Source: a bacterium
GTDB lineage: Bacteria; JAHJDO01
Reading direction: 5' to 3'
Assembly: GCA_018812485.1 (NCBI GenBank)
Contig: JAHJDO010000119.1
Coordinates: 1-60,589 of the forward strand
Length of the DNA: 60,589 nucleotides
Shown here: piece by piece, positions 16,687 to 24,810 of the stretch
Numbering within the stretch: position 1 is the first letter of the stretch
Layout of the letters: every line of letters starts with the position of its first letter
The notes under the pieces: generated by a model
Seen by the model: only the letters and a program-made list of their open reading frames with translations
What the model was told of the DNA's origin: nothing
Databases searched by the model: none
Made by a program: the position numbers and the translations under genes

Positions 16687-17487
16687 CTACTGCAGAACTT
16701 TAGCTTTTTCTTCTTCTGAAACTACCAGTATGTATGGCTTAGAAGAAATAGGATTTTTTTCAACTACTACTGTCGTGTCGTAAACATCCTCAATAATCTG
16801 ATACGTTAATACTTCCTGTGGTGTGCCAACTTTGTGAATAAGTCCATTGTTAAGAAGAATTAATCTATCGCAATATTCGCTTGCCAGATTAAGATCATGC
16901 AAAACCACAATGACAGTAAGTCCATTTTGCCTATTTAACCTTCTTATAAGATCTAAAACTCTAATTTGATGTGTTATATCCAAATGAGCAGTAGGTTCAT
17001 CTAAAAGAAGTAGTCTCGGCTCCTGAGCAAGCGCGCGGGCAATAACTGCAAGCTGTCTCTCTCCACCGCTTAACTCTCCTATAAGCCTGTTCTTAAACCT
17101 GAGAGTATCCGTTAAAATCATCGCCTCTTCAGCAATCTCCTCATCGTGTTTACTTTCCAAAAACTGAAACTGCCTGCGGTAAGGAATCCTTCCCAGAAGA
17201 ACGAATTCTTCTATGGTCATATTATATCCTATCTCCGAACTCTGAGATACAAAAGCTACTTGTTTTGCGAATTCTCTAAATCCAAATTTTAATATATCCT
17301 TCCCTTCAAAAAGAACCTCTCCACTCCGAAGCTTAAGTATTTTAGTCATTGCCTTAAGCAGAGTTGTTTTCCCTGAGCCGTTGGGGCCAATTATACCCCA
17401 GAGACCTCTCTTTTGTATTCTGAAATTAATCCGGCTAAGTATAAATTTTGAGTCATACCCGCAGGTTAGATCTTTTACCTCAAGCAT
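16687..17487 (-). CDS. btuD: Corrinoid ABC transporter ATP-binding protein BtuD
   Basis: 266 residues. Walker A is G-P-N-G-S-G-K-T-T (~36-44), the signature is L-S-G-G-E-R-Q (~138) and Walker B is L-L-L-L-D-E-P-T (~158), followed by the switch V-V-L-H-D-L-N (~192). It belongs to the FecE/BtuD subfamily for iron siderophores, haem and cobalamin. The cobalamin assignment rests on the riboswitch, cobQ and DUF71 neighbours. Its ATG overlaps the btuC stop (TAATG). Confidence 0.92.
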   Translation of the reverse strand: MLEVKDLTCGYDSKFILSRINFRIQKRGLWGIIGPNGSGKTTLLKAMTKILKLRSGEVLFEGKDILKFGFREFAKQVAFVSQSSEIGYNMTIEEFVLLGRIPYRRQFQFLESKHDEEIAEEAMILTDTLRFKNRLIGELSGGERQLAVIARALAQEPRLLLLDEPTAHLDITHQIRVLDLIRRLNRQNGLTVIVVLHDLNLASEYCDRLILLNNGLIHKVGTPQEVLTYQIIEDVYDTTVVVEKNPISSKPYILVVSEEEKAKVLQ

Positions 17488-18506
17488 TATTGCTTGCCCC
17501 CTAATACAACTTGTTTTTTGCTAAGAAAATAGACAAAAATTGCTCCACCGATAATTCCTGTAATCACTCCGACAGGAAGTTCCAAAGGAGCAATAATTGT
17601 TCTGGCAAGGGTGTCGCAAAGTATAAGAAATGCCCCGCCCGAAAGAGCAGACGTAATAAGAAGTATACGGTGATCTCCTCCAACAAACATACGCATAAAA
17701 TGAGGCACAACCAATCCAACAAAGCCAATAACTCCCGCAACTGAAACCGCACAGCCTGTGAGTAAAGAGGCAAGTATAAACAGCAATCTCTTTGTCCTTT
17801 CTGTATTTATGCCTAAATGCAGAGCCTCTTCTTCCCCTAAAGCAAGCGCATTAAGCTCTGCACAAAATAAGTAAGATATGAATAAACCCAGGGCAGATAT
17901 TAAAACCACTGTCTTTATAAGAGCCAGATTCGGTTCTTCTAAAGAGCCCATTATCCAGAAAATAATTCCATGAAGATCCTCCGTGCGAGATATAGCCATA
18001 ATAAGCATAATTAGGGATGAGGAGATAAAACTTATCATTACTCCAGTAAGAAGAAGTCCCTGAATTTTTAATATGCCCTTTCTTGCGCTTAACGAGTAAA
18101 CAGCAAGAATTACAACGATCGCTCCCAGAAATCCGCTTGCCGGGATGGATAAGATTCCTCCTATTCTATTCAGTTTTAGGACGATATTTAAACACACACC
18201 CAAAGCTGCTCCGCCAGAAATACCCAGTGTATATGGCTCTACCAGAGGATTGCGAAACATGCCCTGAAGAAGTACCCCTGCAATGCTCAGAGCGCTCCCC
18301 ACTGCAAGACCCAGAATAATGCGGGGCAAACGTATGTCAAAAAGGATGCTGTATTCAGTAGTGCCTCTGCCTCCAAGAATTAAAGGTATGATTTTCTTAA
18401 AAGGTATACCAGCTGAGCCAACGCTCAATGAAAAAGCGCCTACTCCAAGAAGAATCCCGCATAAAATTAATATACAGATAAGCCAGCGAACTAATTTTCT
18501 ATTCAT
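17487..18506 (-). CDS. btuC: Corrinoid ABC transporter permease BtuC (FecCD family)
   Basis: 339 residues, about ten membrane helices. FecCD marks include R-L-P-R-I-I-L-G (~59-66), G-I-S-G-G-A-A-L-G (~97), the coupling region around A-L-G-E-E-E-A-L-H-L-G (~221-231), G-F-V-G-L-V-V-P-H (~262-270) and the C-terminal P-V-G-V-I-T. It moves the substrate across the inner membrane. It is coupled to btuF upstream and btuD downstream by overlapping stop/start codons. Confidence 0.92.
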   Translation of the reverse strand: MNRKLVRWLICILILCGILLGVGAFSLSVGSAGIPFKKIIPLILGGRGTTEYSILFDIRLPRIILGLAVGSALSIAGVLLQGMFRNPLVEPYTLGISGGAALGVCLNIVLKLNRIGGILSIPASGFLGAIVVILAVYSLSARKGILKIQGLLLTGVMISFISSSLIMLIMAISRTEDLHGIIFWIMGSLEEPNLALIKTVVLISALGLFISYLFCAELNALALGEEEALHLGINTERTKRLLFILASLLTGCAVSVAGVIGFVGLVVPHFMRMFVGGDHRILLITSALSGGAFLILCDTLARTIIAPLELPVGVITGIIGGAIFVYFLSKKQVVLGGKQ

Positions 18507-19375
18507 TATTCATCCTTTGCGTGGATCAATCCAACTATTTCTTCCAACACCTCAACGAAACTTACTGGTGTAGGGCTGCAAACTTTATCGGAATCAACAA
18601 TGTAAATTCTGTTGTTTTTTGCTGCGTTTAGAGTCTTGTACTTCTGCCACGTTTTTTTCTCCTGTTCACCTACAATGCCCATAGTCACAATAATTATCAC
18701 GTCAGGATTTTGCTCAAGAACCTTTTCCCTGCTGTAAAGACCTGTTTTTGCCCCAGAAGTAATATTTATCCCACCGGCAAACTTTATGAAGTCATTAACG
18801 AAAGAATCGCTTGTTACTGTAAATAAAGGTTTTGCTCCTACTTGAACAAAGACTTTAGGTTTAGGTAAATCTTTCACCATCTCAGTGATAGAATTCACCT
18901 TTTTTCTAGATTGACTAAGAATTCCCTCTGCCTCATTTTCTTTGCCAACAATTCTTCCTAGTTCTAAGAACTGATCGCAAATTTGGGAGAAACTTCCTGC
19001 AATAGAAAAAGTGATTACCCTTATTCCCAGATTTTTTAATTTTTCTACTTGCTTATGATTAGTCAGAGAAGTAGCCAGAACTAAATCCGGCTTAAGAGCT
19101 ATAACCTTTTCTAAACTTAATTTCGTTACTGTCCCAATCTTTTCTTTTTTCTGTGCTTTGGGAGGCTGCCTGCAATATATAGTGTTTGCCACCAGTCCAT
19201 CTTCTACTCCCAAAAGATAAAGTTCTCTGGTCAAAGAAGGACCTAATGAAATTATTCGTTGAGGGAAATTATTCTCCGCATGGGTTACAGAGCCGACATA
19301 CAAAAGAGCAAAAATTGTAAAAAAGCAATATAGCAATAATCCTAAATTTTTCAATCTATTTTTGGATACAAACAC
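18506..19375 (-). CDS. btuF: Periplasmic corrinoid-binding protein BtuF
   Basis: 289 residues with an N-terminal signal segment (L-L-L-Y-C-F-F-T-I-F-A-L-L-Y-V-G) and a TroA/BtuF-type two-lobe fold. It begins Q-R-I-I-S-L-G-P-S-L-T-R-E-L-Y-L-L-G, the usual BtuF opening, with A-L-K-P-D-L-V-L-A (~93) and the long bridging helix after. The GTG start at 19375 overlaps the radical SAM gene by 25 bases; a downstream TTG is the alternative. It delivers corrinoids to BtuCD. Vitamin B12 rather than haem or siderophore is inferred from the riboswitch and cob genes. Confidence 0.9.
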   Translation of the reverse strand: MFVSKNRLKNLGLLLYCFFTIFALLYVGSVTHAENNFPQRIISLGPSLTRELYLLGVEDGLVANTIYCRQPPKAQKKEKIGTVTKLSLEKVIALKPDLVLATSLTNHKQVEKLKNLGIRVITFSIAGSFSQICDQFLELGRIVGKENEAEGILSQSRKKVNSITEMVKDLPKPKVFVQVGAKPLFTVTSDSFVNDFIKFAGGINITSGAKTGLYSREKVLEQNPDVIIIVTMGIVGEQEKKTWQKYKTLNAAKNNRIYIVDSDKVCSPTPVSFVEVLEEIVGLIHAKDE

Positions 19376-20118
19376 TTAGCATGCTCCCTTTCTCTTCTCA
19401 TCCTTATATCTCCCCACATGGATGCAAAAGTATAGGTATTTGGAAGTATATTCTTCACTTTATTAGAGCACTTTTTTACATCTTCTTCTGTTGCATTTCT
19501 TCCATACAGACTATACGAGAGATACTTGTCAATTCTATATCTTAAATTTTTATTATATTTTGCAATATACTCTGCGATTTTTAAAATCTCTTCGCATTCA
19601 ATCAATCCTGGGATGTAAATTGATTCCATTTCAATCTTTCCACAGTTATGAAATTTCTCAAAATTTTCAAGTGTTTTTTTATTGCTCACCCCAGCATACG
19701 TCTTATGAATTTCGTCATCCAGTGCTTTTATGCTTAATGTCACTTCATCAACCATATCAATTATTTTTTCATTTAAAAGTCCGCCGTTTGTGACAAGTTT
19801 GAGCCATATTCCTTCGTCTTTTAATCTCGCGAGTATTTCAACAATATTAGGGTCTATTGTTGGTTCATGCCCCCCAAGATATGCCTTTTTAGCATTATTA
19901 TCTTTGAGAATTTCCACGACATCATCTAAATTTAGTTTTAATTTAGGTTTATCGGCCTCAGGATAAATTTTATCTAATTTTTTTATATCAGATGGAGAGA
20001 GGTGACTCTCCCACCCCCGCAATCTCACACAACCTTTGCATCTCCAATTACAGCCGAGAAAATTTAAGTATGCTGAATTATCTTTAAACTGCATAATATG
20101 ATAGATATTTGTTATCAT
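19351..20118 (-). CDS. Radical SAM protein of unknown reaction, B12 operon
   Basis: 255 residues. The cluster motif is C-N-W-R-C-K-G-C (C-X3-C-X2-C, ~23-30), followed by Y-L-G-G-H-E-P-T (~79) in the position of the SAM-contacting G-G-x-E strand, and L-V-T-N-G-G (~107). The size is close to activase-type radical SAM enzymes such as PflA-like proteins, with no extra cluster domain. It lies between DUF71 and btuF in the cobalamin-riboswitch block, so a role in corrinoid remodelling or in activating a partner is likely but unproven. Confidence 0.8.
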   Translation of the reverse strand: MITNIYHIMQFKDNSAYLNFLGCNWRCKGCVRLRGWESHLSPSDIKKLDKIYPEADKPKLKLNLDDVVEILKDNNAKKAYLGGHEPTIDPNIVEILARLKDEGIWLKLVTNGGLLNEKIIDMVDEVTLSIKALDDEIHKTYAGVSNKKTLENFEKFHNCGKIEMESIYIPGLIECEEILKIAEYIAKYNKNLRYRIDKYLSYSLYGRNATEEDVKKCSNKVKNILPNTYTFASMWGDIRMRREREHAKCLYPKID

Positions 20119-20132
20119 TTTTCTCTTCTATA

Positions 20133-20786
20133 TTATTTTTTGGCTACAAGCCCTAAAAACCAGTTTTTTCCTCTCAATATTTTCTTGCCTTCTACAAACC
20201 TCACTGACTTCCTAAAAATAGGGCCGTCATAGACAAATGTATGATATTCTCCATCTTCTCCGCAGATGTCCACATTGCCCAAGTTCTCAATATCTTTCAA
20301 AAATTCCTTATCTAGGCTTCTTCCCAACCAATCTTCCCCCAGAAACTCAGAATTAATAGCAACAATAATTGACTTGAAACCAGTTTCTATAAATTCATCC
20401 ATAATTTTCTTTCTTTTTTTCTTCCATAACGGAAATAGCGGTTTGATCTGCAATTCTTTACAAACTCTTTCTATCCAATCCCTATGCTCCTGAACATCAA
20501 TATCTCCAAAAACACCAGCATGAACATCTCTATCTTTAAGAACAGTAATGGCTCTTTTGAATTCTTCCTCATAACTTTTCCCAACAGCCTTTTGAATGAT
20601 AGGAATTCCGATTGCTTCTGCTTGCACTCTCAACAAATCTGAGCTAACTCCATGCGAACGAGAATGCTTGCCCTCTTCTGATATCATATTTAACAAATAA
20701 GAAACCTCTATATCTTTACTTTGCTTTGCCTCATAACAGGAAAGGCAACTATCTTTCCCTCCGCTCCATGAAACAAATGCTTTCAC
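20133..20786 (-). CDS. DUF71/COG2102 ATP-pyrophosphatase, B12-salvage type
   Basis: 217 residues from a GTG at 20786, chosen because AGGA lies 6 bases upstream and because the GTG overlaps the stop of the small gene before it (GTGA). A TTG 45 bases further up is the alternative. The PP-loop S-W-S-G-G-K-D-S-C (~6-14) and the motif G-E-D-G-E-Y-H-T-F (~180-188) define the Dph6-like family, which activates a carboxylate with ATP for amidation. A bacterial branch has been predicted by comparative genomics to work in B12 salvage, and this context agrees. Bacteria do not make diphthamide. Confidence 0.85.
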   Translation of the reverse strand: MKAFVSWSGGKDSCLSCYEAKQSKDIEVSYLLNMISEEGKHSRSHGVSSDLLRVQAEAIGIPIIQKAVGKSYEEEFKRAITVLKDRDVHAGVFGDIDVQEHRDWIERVCKELQIKPLFPLWKKKRKKIMDEFIETGFKSIIVAINSEFLGEDWLGRSLDKEFLKDIENLGNVDICGEDGEYHTFVYDGPIFRKSVRFVEGKKILRGKNWFLGLVAKK

Positions 20787-20941
20787 TTTATTCCTCTTCG
20801 TTTTGACAACCTGCCCTGCACAAAATTCCAAATTAAACCAGCAAAAAGGATCACAATACTACTAGAATAAGAACATAATGGACATACCCCTGCACAACCT
20901 CCAATTTTCCCTTTAGTAAGAAGATTTATTAAAATACACAT
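20783..20941 (-). CDS. 52-residue Cys-rich membrane peptide, not previously listed
   Basis: A short gene filling the gap between the HgdC-like and DUF71 genes. It starts 6 bases after the HgdC stop and ends with TGA overlapping the DUF71 GTG start, a classic coupling arrangement. The peptide opens M-C-I-L-I-N-L-L, then has K-I-G-G-C-A-G-V-C-P-L-C (C-x3-C-P-x-C, residues 12-23). A hydrophobic helix I-V-I-L-F-A-G-L-I-W-N-F-V follows, then a basic tail R-L-S-K-R-R. The four cysteines suggest metal or Fe-S binding at the membrane. I recognise no family. Confidence 0.6.
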   Translation of the reverse strand: MCILINLLTKGKIGGCAGVCPLCSYSSSIVILFAGLIWNFVQGRLSKRRGIK

Positions 20942-20947
20942 ATTTCT

Positions 20948-21724
20948 TCAACCATTTTTCCGAGATAAAATTGCTGCAGCGCCAAATGCCACTGTGAATT
21001 GAGGTATTGGAAAGACCTTAATATCTCTCATAAGCTCCTCTTGCATAGCTGATACCAGTCCTCTGTTTGCTCCCGGCCCTCCATCCAGATAGATTTCTTC
21101 TTCTAAATATAAACTTCCCGCAAGATCCGAGATTCGTCTAGCCACTGATTTATGAAGCCCGGCTATAATATCATGAGTATTTGTCTCCACAGACAAGAGA
21201 GACATTATCTCACTTTCGGCAAAAACAGTGCAAGTACTATTGATATGAGCCGGCGACTGACTAAGAAGCCCTAACTTGCCAAATTCCCGAACAGGAATAT
21301 TCAGTATCTTTTCAGCCATTTCGAAGAATCGACCTGTTCCAGCCGCGCACTTATCGTTCATTTTAAAATCTATAACTTTTCCGTCAGAAGAGAGCTTAAT
21401 AACTTTAACATCCTGTCCACCTATATTGATAACAGTCCTTGCTGTCTTATCACTCAGGATATAAGCTCCCGCGGCATTAGCAGAAATCTCATCTACTATT
21501 CTTCCTGCATTAGGAAAAAGACGTTTGCCATAGCCTGTTGCTGCTATACCTGCAAGGTCTTTTTCCCGGATTGAAAGAGATTCTAATCCTTCTTCTAAAA
21601 GCTTTTCGGAAATCTCAACATACTGTGGCATTGTGGGAAGCGCTTTTGCCCAGAGTAAATTGCATTTATCAATAAAAACAACCTTTATAGCTGCTGTTCC
21701 TAAGTCAATCCCAGCTGTTATCAT
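20948..21724 (-). CDS. HgdC/BadF-type ASKHA ATPase, activator of the HgdB-like protein
   Basis: 258 residues from the ATG at 21724; AAAGGAG lies upstream, while the earlier in-frame start is a TTG in that site. The ASKHA fold shows A-G-I-D-L-G-T-A-A (~3-11), I-N-I-G-G-Q-D (~96) and D-G-G-P (~216). The bridging 4Fe-4S cluster ligands are in N-D-K-C-A-A-G-T-G-R (~119) and S-T-C-T-V-F-A-E-S-E (~158). In known systems the homodimer uses ATP to push one very low-potential electron into an Fe-S partner. The partner here is the adjacent HgdB-like gene. Confidence 0.9.
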   Translation of the reverse strand: MITAGIDLGTAAIKVVFIDKCNLLWAKALPTMPQYVEISEKLLEEGLESLSIREKDLAGIAATGYGKRLFPNAGRIVDEISANAAGAYILSDKTARTVINIGGQDVKVIKLSSDGKVIDFKMNDKCAAGTGRFFEMAEKILNIPVREFGKLGLLSQSPAHINSTCTVFAESEIMSLLSVETNTHDIIAGLHKSVARRISDLAGSLYLEEEIYLDGGPGANRGLVSAMQEELMRDIKVFPIPQFTVAFGAAAILSRKNG

Positions 21725-21741
21725 ATTTTTATGCGCTCCTT

Positions 21742-22983
21742 TCAACAGAGTGTTTCTCTGAAAGCTTCCAGCCTGATAAGAATATTTTGTCTGTCTTCGT
21801 GCGAATAATCCGTCTCTATTTTTATAAAGTGATACCCGTTTTCTTTAATCATTTTCTCAAAATAAAAACTTTCTATATCATATGGATGGCATCCTTTTAA
21901 AATATGATAGATTACACCTTTTATGTTATGGATGCGCATTGTATCCAGAATATTCTTTGCCCGTCTGTAGTTGTCTGCAAAACTTGGGCAGCTACAGGAA
22001 AGCTGGTATCTCTCTGCCAGCGTCTTGAGAATGCCATGCTCTGAATAATCATCACAAATCGTTGCGCCAGTCAAATTTCTCTCCGAAGTGCATAATTCAT
22101 CTCCAGCAATGAACATTCCCGCTTCCTCAATCAATTCCGAAATTTTTAGATTGGGAAAGAAAACAGGTGAGCCGGTAAGAAATACATCCGGATTATTTTT
22201 CTTTTTGGGCACGTTGTAATTTTTGAGAACCTGTTTAACCTTTTCCGTCCACGATTCAACGTTGTCCAGCATAAAAGCATTCGCTATAATAATGCTCCAT
22301 GTGCCTGAAATAGCCCCTCTCCGTCTTAATTCAATCAACTGCCCCAATACTTGCCACGCACTCATGTATTTTTTTATGGATGAGCTAAGTTGGCGGCGGT
22401 TAAGCCGCCTGCCTGCGTGAACTTCCAGCACTTTTTTTAGTTCATATACTTCTTGTATCCATCTTTCTCTACCTCTTTCACTTTCTTTGATATGCGGCAG
22501 TTCCATGATGTGTATGGAATTGGCTTTATCTCCTATTATTTCAGGCAGTTTGGCGTTCCAGTCGCAGGTGGTAGGTATAACTATTAAATCACAGAGTTTC
22601 TCCATGGATTCGTCAAGATAAAAGGAACTGAGACACGATTTTATAATAGGACATGTCAAAGACGGAACACGGCCTGAAGAAAGCCTTTGAATAGCCAACG
22701 ATCCGCTGCACAGCCTGAATGGATGAAACCCCAATGCGTCAAAGAGTTCCAGAGGAACCTGTACGCAGTAAAGACCAGCAAGAGGCTTATTAAATCTCTC
22801 CTTAAATTTTTGTGGATAAATACCCAGGGAAAGTATCTCAAGAAAATATTCAAACTCCGAAGAGAAATCATCCCTTTCCCTGAGAGACATAAGTTCAATA
22901 TCGTGCTCACACTGAATGTCTTTCTTTACCTTTCGCAGTAACCGCTCTTCCATATCTTTTCTGGAATAAGTTTCCCGATTCAT
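21742..22983 (-). CDS. HgdB/BcrC-like 2-hydroxyacyl-CoA dehydratase family Fe-S protein
   Basis: 413 residues from the ATG at 22983 (GGAAAG upstream); an in-frame start 30 bases earlier overlaps the previous gene. The fold matches the D-component family: G-F-H-P-F-R-L-C-S-G (~117-126), P-T-T-C-D-W-N (~170), S-C-S-C-P-S-F (~337) and L-K-G-C-H-P-Y-D-I-E-S (~370), giving cluster-binding cysteines. Only one such subunit is present, whereas dehydratases and benzoyl-CoA reductases use two. This, plus its B12 operon, argues against acyl-CoA chemistry and for reduction of another substrate, perhaps a corrinoid. Confidence 0.82.
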   Translation of the reverse strand: MNRETYSRKDMEERLLRKVKKDIQCEHDIELMSLRERDDFSSEFEYFLEILSLGIYPQKFKERFNKPLAGLYCVQVPLELFDALGFHPFRLCSGSLAIQRLSSGRVPSLTCPIIKSCLSSFYLDESMEKLCDLIVIPTTCDWNAKLPEIIGDKANSIHIMELPHIKESERGRERWIQEVYELKKVLEVHAGRRLNRRQLSSSIKKYMSAWQVLGQLIELRRRGAISGTWSIIIANAFMLDNVESWTEKVKQVLKNYNVPKKKNNPDVFLTGSPVFFPNLKISELIEEAGMFIAGDELCTSERNLTGATICDDYSEHGILKTLAERYQLSCSCPSFADNYRRAKNILDTMRIHNIKGVIYHILKGCHPYDIESFYFEKMIKENGYHFIKIETDYSHEDRQNILIRLEAFRETLC

Positions 22984-22987
22984 AGAA

Positions 22988-23929
22988 TTACTTTCCAAAC
23001 AATTTGCCGACATATTTTCTTGACGAAGAAAAAACCTTCCACTTTAAAAATTTAACAGAGAGAGCATTATCCTGCGGACAGGCTTCCACACACTTAAAAC
23101 ACTCCATACAGTCCTGAGTAAGCACGTTCTCTTTTTCTTTCTCTAAATGTACCTGTCTTATATTCATAGGACATACCCGCTGGCAGTTGCCGCAGCCAAT
23201 ACAGGCATCCACTTTCTTTTTAAGCTTAACGAATCCAATGTTGTCAAAAAGGCTAATAAGAGCAAGCAGAGGACAGAACATACAAAAAAAACGATCCTTA
23301 AAAATCATTCCTATTAAAATACTCCCTGCCAGAACCATAGACAATACAGTCATGGTAATAGTTACTGGATTGGTAAGGTCAATTGCAAACTTGGAAAAAT
23401 CTCCCACAAACAGAGGCATTAATGGCTTAGCCGGACATATCTGACAAAAGGGAAGTGTGAAATCTCCATGAAGACTAGCGTTCCCGATAAGGACAGGAAC
23501 AACTATAAGATATACAAGAAATATATACTTAATTGGTTTTAATTTATCTCTTAATCTCCATGAAAATTGCGACTCTCTAATCGAAAGTTTCTTTCTTAAC
23601 CAGGTAATCCAGTCCTGCAAAGTACCAAAGGGACATATCCATCCACACCAAGTCTTATTTAGCAGAATAGCCAGTATGAAAAACCCAAGAAACATCTTCA
23701 AAAATTTCAGACCATACATGCTAAAATAGAGATGGAAAGGCATTTCCATGCCACATTGAGAACGCTGAAGAACCATTAAATAGCAGGCTCCCAAGAATCT
23801 ACCTATATAAGGACAGGAAAATACAGGAAGAAAATGCCCTAACTTCAGGTTTATGCCGAGATAAGCAGCGTAGGTTAACAGAAAAAAACTTATGATCTGA
23901 ATCAAAAAACGCAGCCTGTAAACCCTCAT
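22988..23929 (-). CDS. NapH/CcoG-like membrane polyferredoxin
   Basis: 313 residues with about five membrane helices. It has the membrane-side cysteine motifs W-C-G-W-I-C-P-F-G (~93), C-Q-I-C-P (~161) and F-C-M-F-C-P-L (~213-219). The C-terminal domain has two 4Fe-4S binding runs, C-I-G-C-G-N-C-Q-R-V-C-P (~240-251) and C-M-E-C-F-K-C-V-E-A-C-P (~274-285). NapH-like proteins pass quinol electrons across the inner membrane. Here it could feed the HgdC/HgdB pair encoded next. Its ATG overlaps the preceding stop (ATGA). Confidence 0.88.
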   Translation of the reverse strand: MRVYRLRFLIQIISFFLLTYAAYLGINLKLGHFLPVFSCPYIGRFLGACYLMVLQRSQCGMEMPFHLYFSMYGLKFLKMFLGFFILAILLNKTWCGWICPFGTLQDWITWLRKKLSIRESQFSWRLRDKLKPIKYIFLVYLIVVPVLIGNASLHGDFTLPFCQICPAKPLMPLFVGDFSKFAIDLTNPVTITMTVLSMVLAGSILIGMIFKDRFFCMFCPLLALISLFDNIGFVKLKKKVDACIGCGNCQRVCPMNIRQVHLEKEKENVLTQDCMECFKCVEACPQDNALSVKFLKWKVFSSSRKYVGKLFGK

Positions 23930-24810
23930 ACCTGGAACTTTCTCCTTCTTACAGCAATAATAATAAATGTAACAGCTATTGTTCCAGCGAAAATACTGCC
24001 ACCAAGAATAAGATTTCTACTTCCAAATCTGGAACGATGGAATAAAAGCGTATATGAAGATTTATAAATTATATTTCCTTCCGTTTCCTCTGCTAATATT
24101 ACAGTCTGTTTGTATGCCGTTAATCCTTTTTGCCTTAATTTTTTATCATCAGACGATATATAAACAAAATTCCCTTCGTCATTGGTCTCTACATCTATAG
24201 GATTTTTATTCTCATCAGCTATATGAATCTTTTTTTTACATAGATGGTTTTTATCAAATAAAGGTGTCAATTTAACATGGTTTCCTGTCTGGGGCCAGCA
24301 TGAATGTTCCGGAGCAATACATATTTCAAACCGATCGCTAATCTCATCAGATAAAACAGGTTCTATCTCTTTCTCTTTGAATGGAGAATGTCCAAAGAGA
24401 AGGAAGGATGCCTTTGCAAGATAATTGCATTCTACTCCCTTAAAATTTCTTTTTCCCTTGACCAGGACTGTAACACAATTTGTTTTCAATGAATTGATTC
24501 TAACAAAGGATGTTTTTTTATCTTCTTCTATATCCGCTCCATAGAAGATATTTTCTCCATTCTCATTTTTCTTATTCAATGTATAAAATACTTTAATATC
24601 TTTCAGTCCTGAGACATCTCCCTTCCTATCAGGGAATCTTCCATAATAAATAGACAAAGGCTGTGTCACAGATCCATTCTTCTCTTTAATCTGCTTCCCA
24701 TATTCAACCCAGAGATAATCATTTTTTGAAGAGAGAGTATAAGCGCTTGTATTGCCTATAAGAAAAAACAATAAGACAAAAATAATAATTGGAAGTAATT
24801 TCTTTTCCAT
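23926..24810 (-). CDS. Exported, membrane-anchored DUF4198-like protein
   Basis: 294 residues. A signal peptide (I-I-I-F-V-L-L-F-F-L-I-G-N-T-S-A-Y) is followed by an extracytoplasmic beta-rich domain. A K-L-T-P-L strand with I-D-V-E-T-N-D-E-G-N-F (~206-216) resembles the Ig-like half of DUF4198 proteins, a family linked in other bacteria to nickel and cobalt uptake loci. A C-terminal membrane helix (I-F-A-G-T-I-A-V-T-F-I-I-I-A) and R-R-R-K tail follow. The family assignment is tentative. Position between the PilZ and NapH genes suggests a periplasmic part of the same system. Confidence 0.6.
   Translation of the reverse strand: MEKKLLPIIIFVLLFFLIGNTSAYTLSSKNDYLWVEYGKQIKEKNGSVTQPLSIYYGRFPDRKGDVSGLKDIKVFYTLNKKNENGENIFYGADIEEDKKTSFVRINSLKTNCVTVLVKGKRNFKGVECNYLAKASFLLFGHSPFKEKEIEPVLSDEISDRFEICIAPEHSCWPQTGNHVKLTPLFDKNHLCKKKIHIADENKNPIDVETNDEGNFVYISSDDKKLRQKGLTAYKQTVILAEETEGNIIYKSSYTLLFHRSRFGSRNLILGGSIFAGTIAVTFIIIAVRRRKFQV

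Noticed and set aside
21742-23929. Classical benzoyl-CoA reductase or 2-hydroxyglutaryl-CoA dehydratase operon
   Set aside because: Only one D-type subunit, no CoA transferase or acyl-CoA genes, and the setting is B12 transport.
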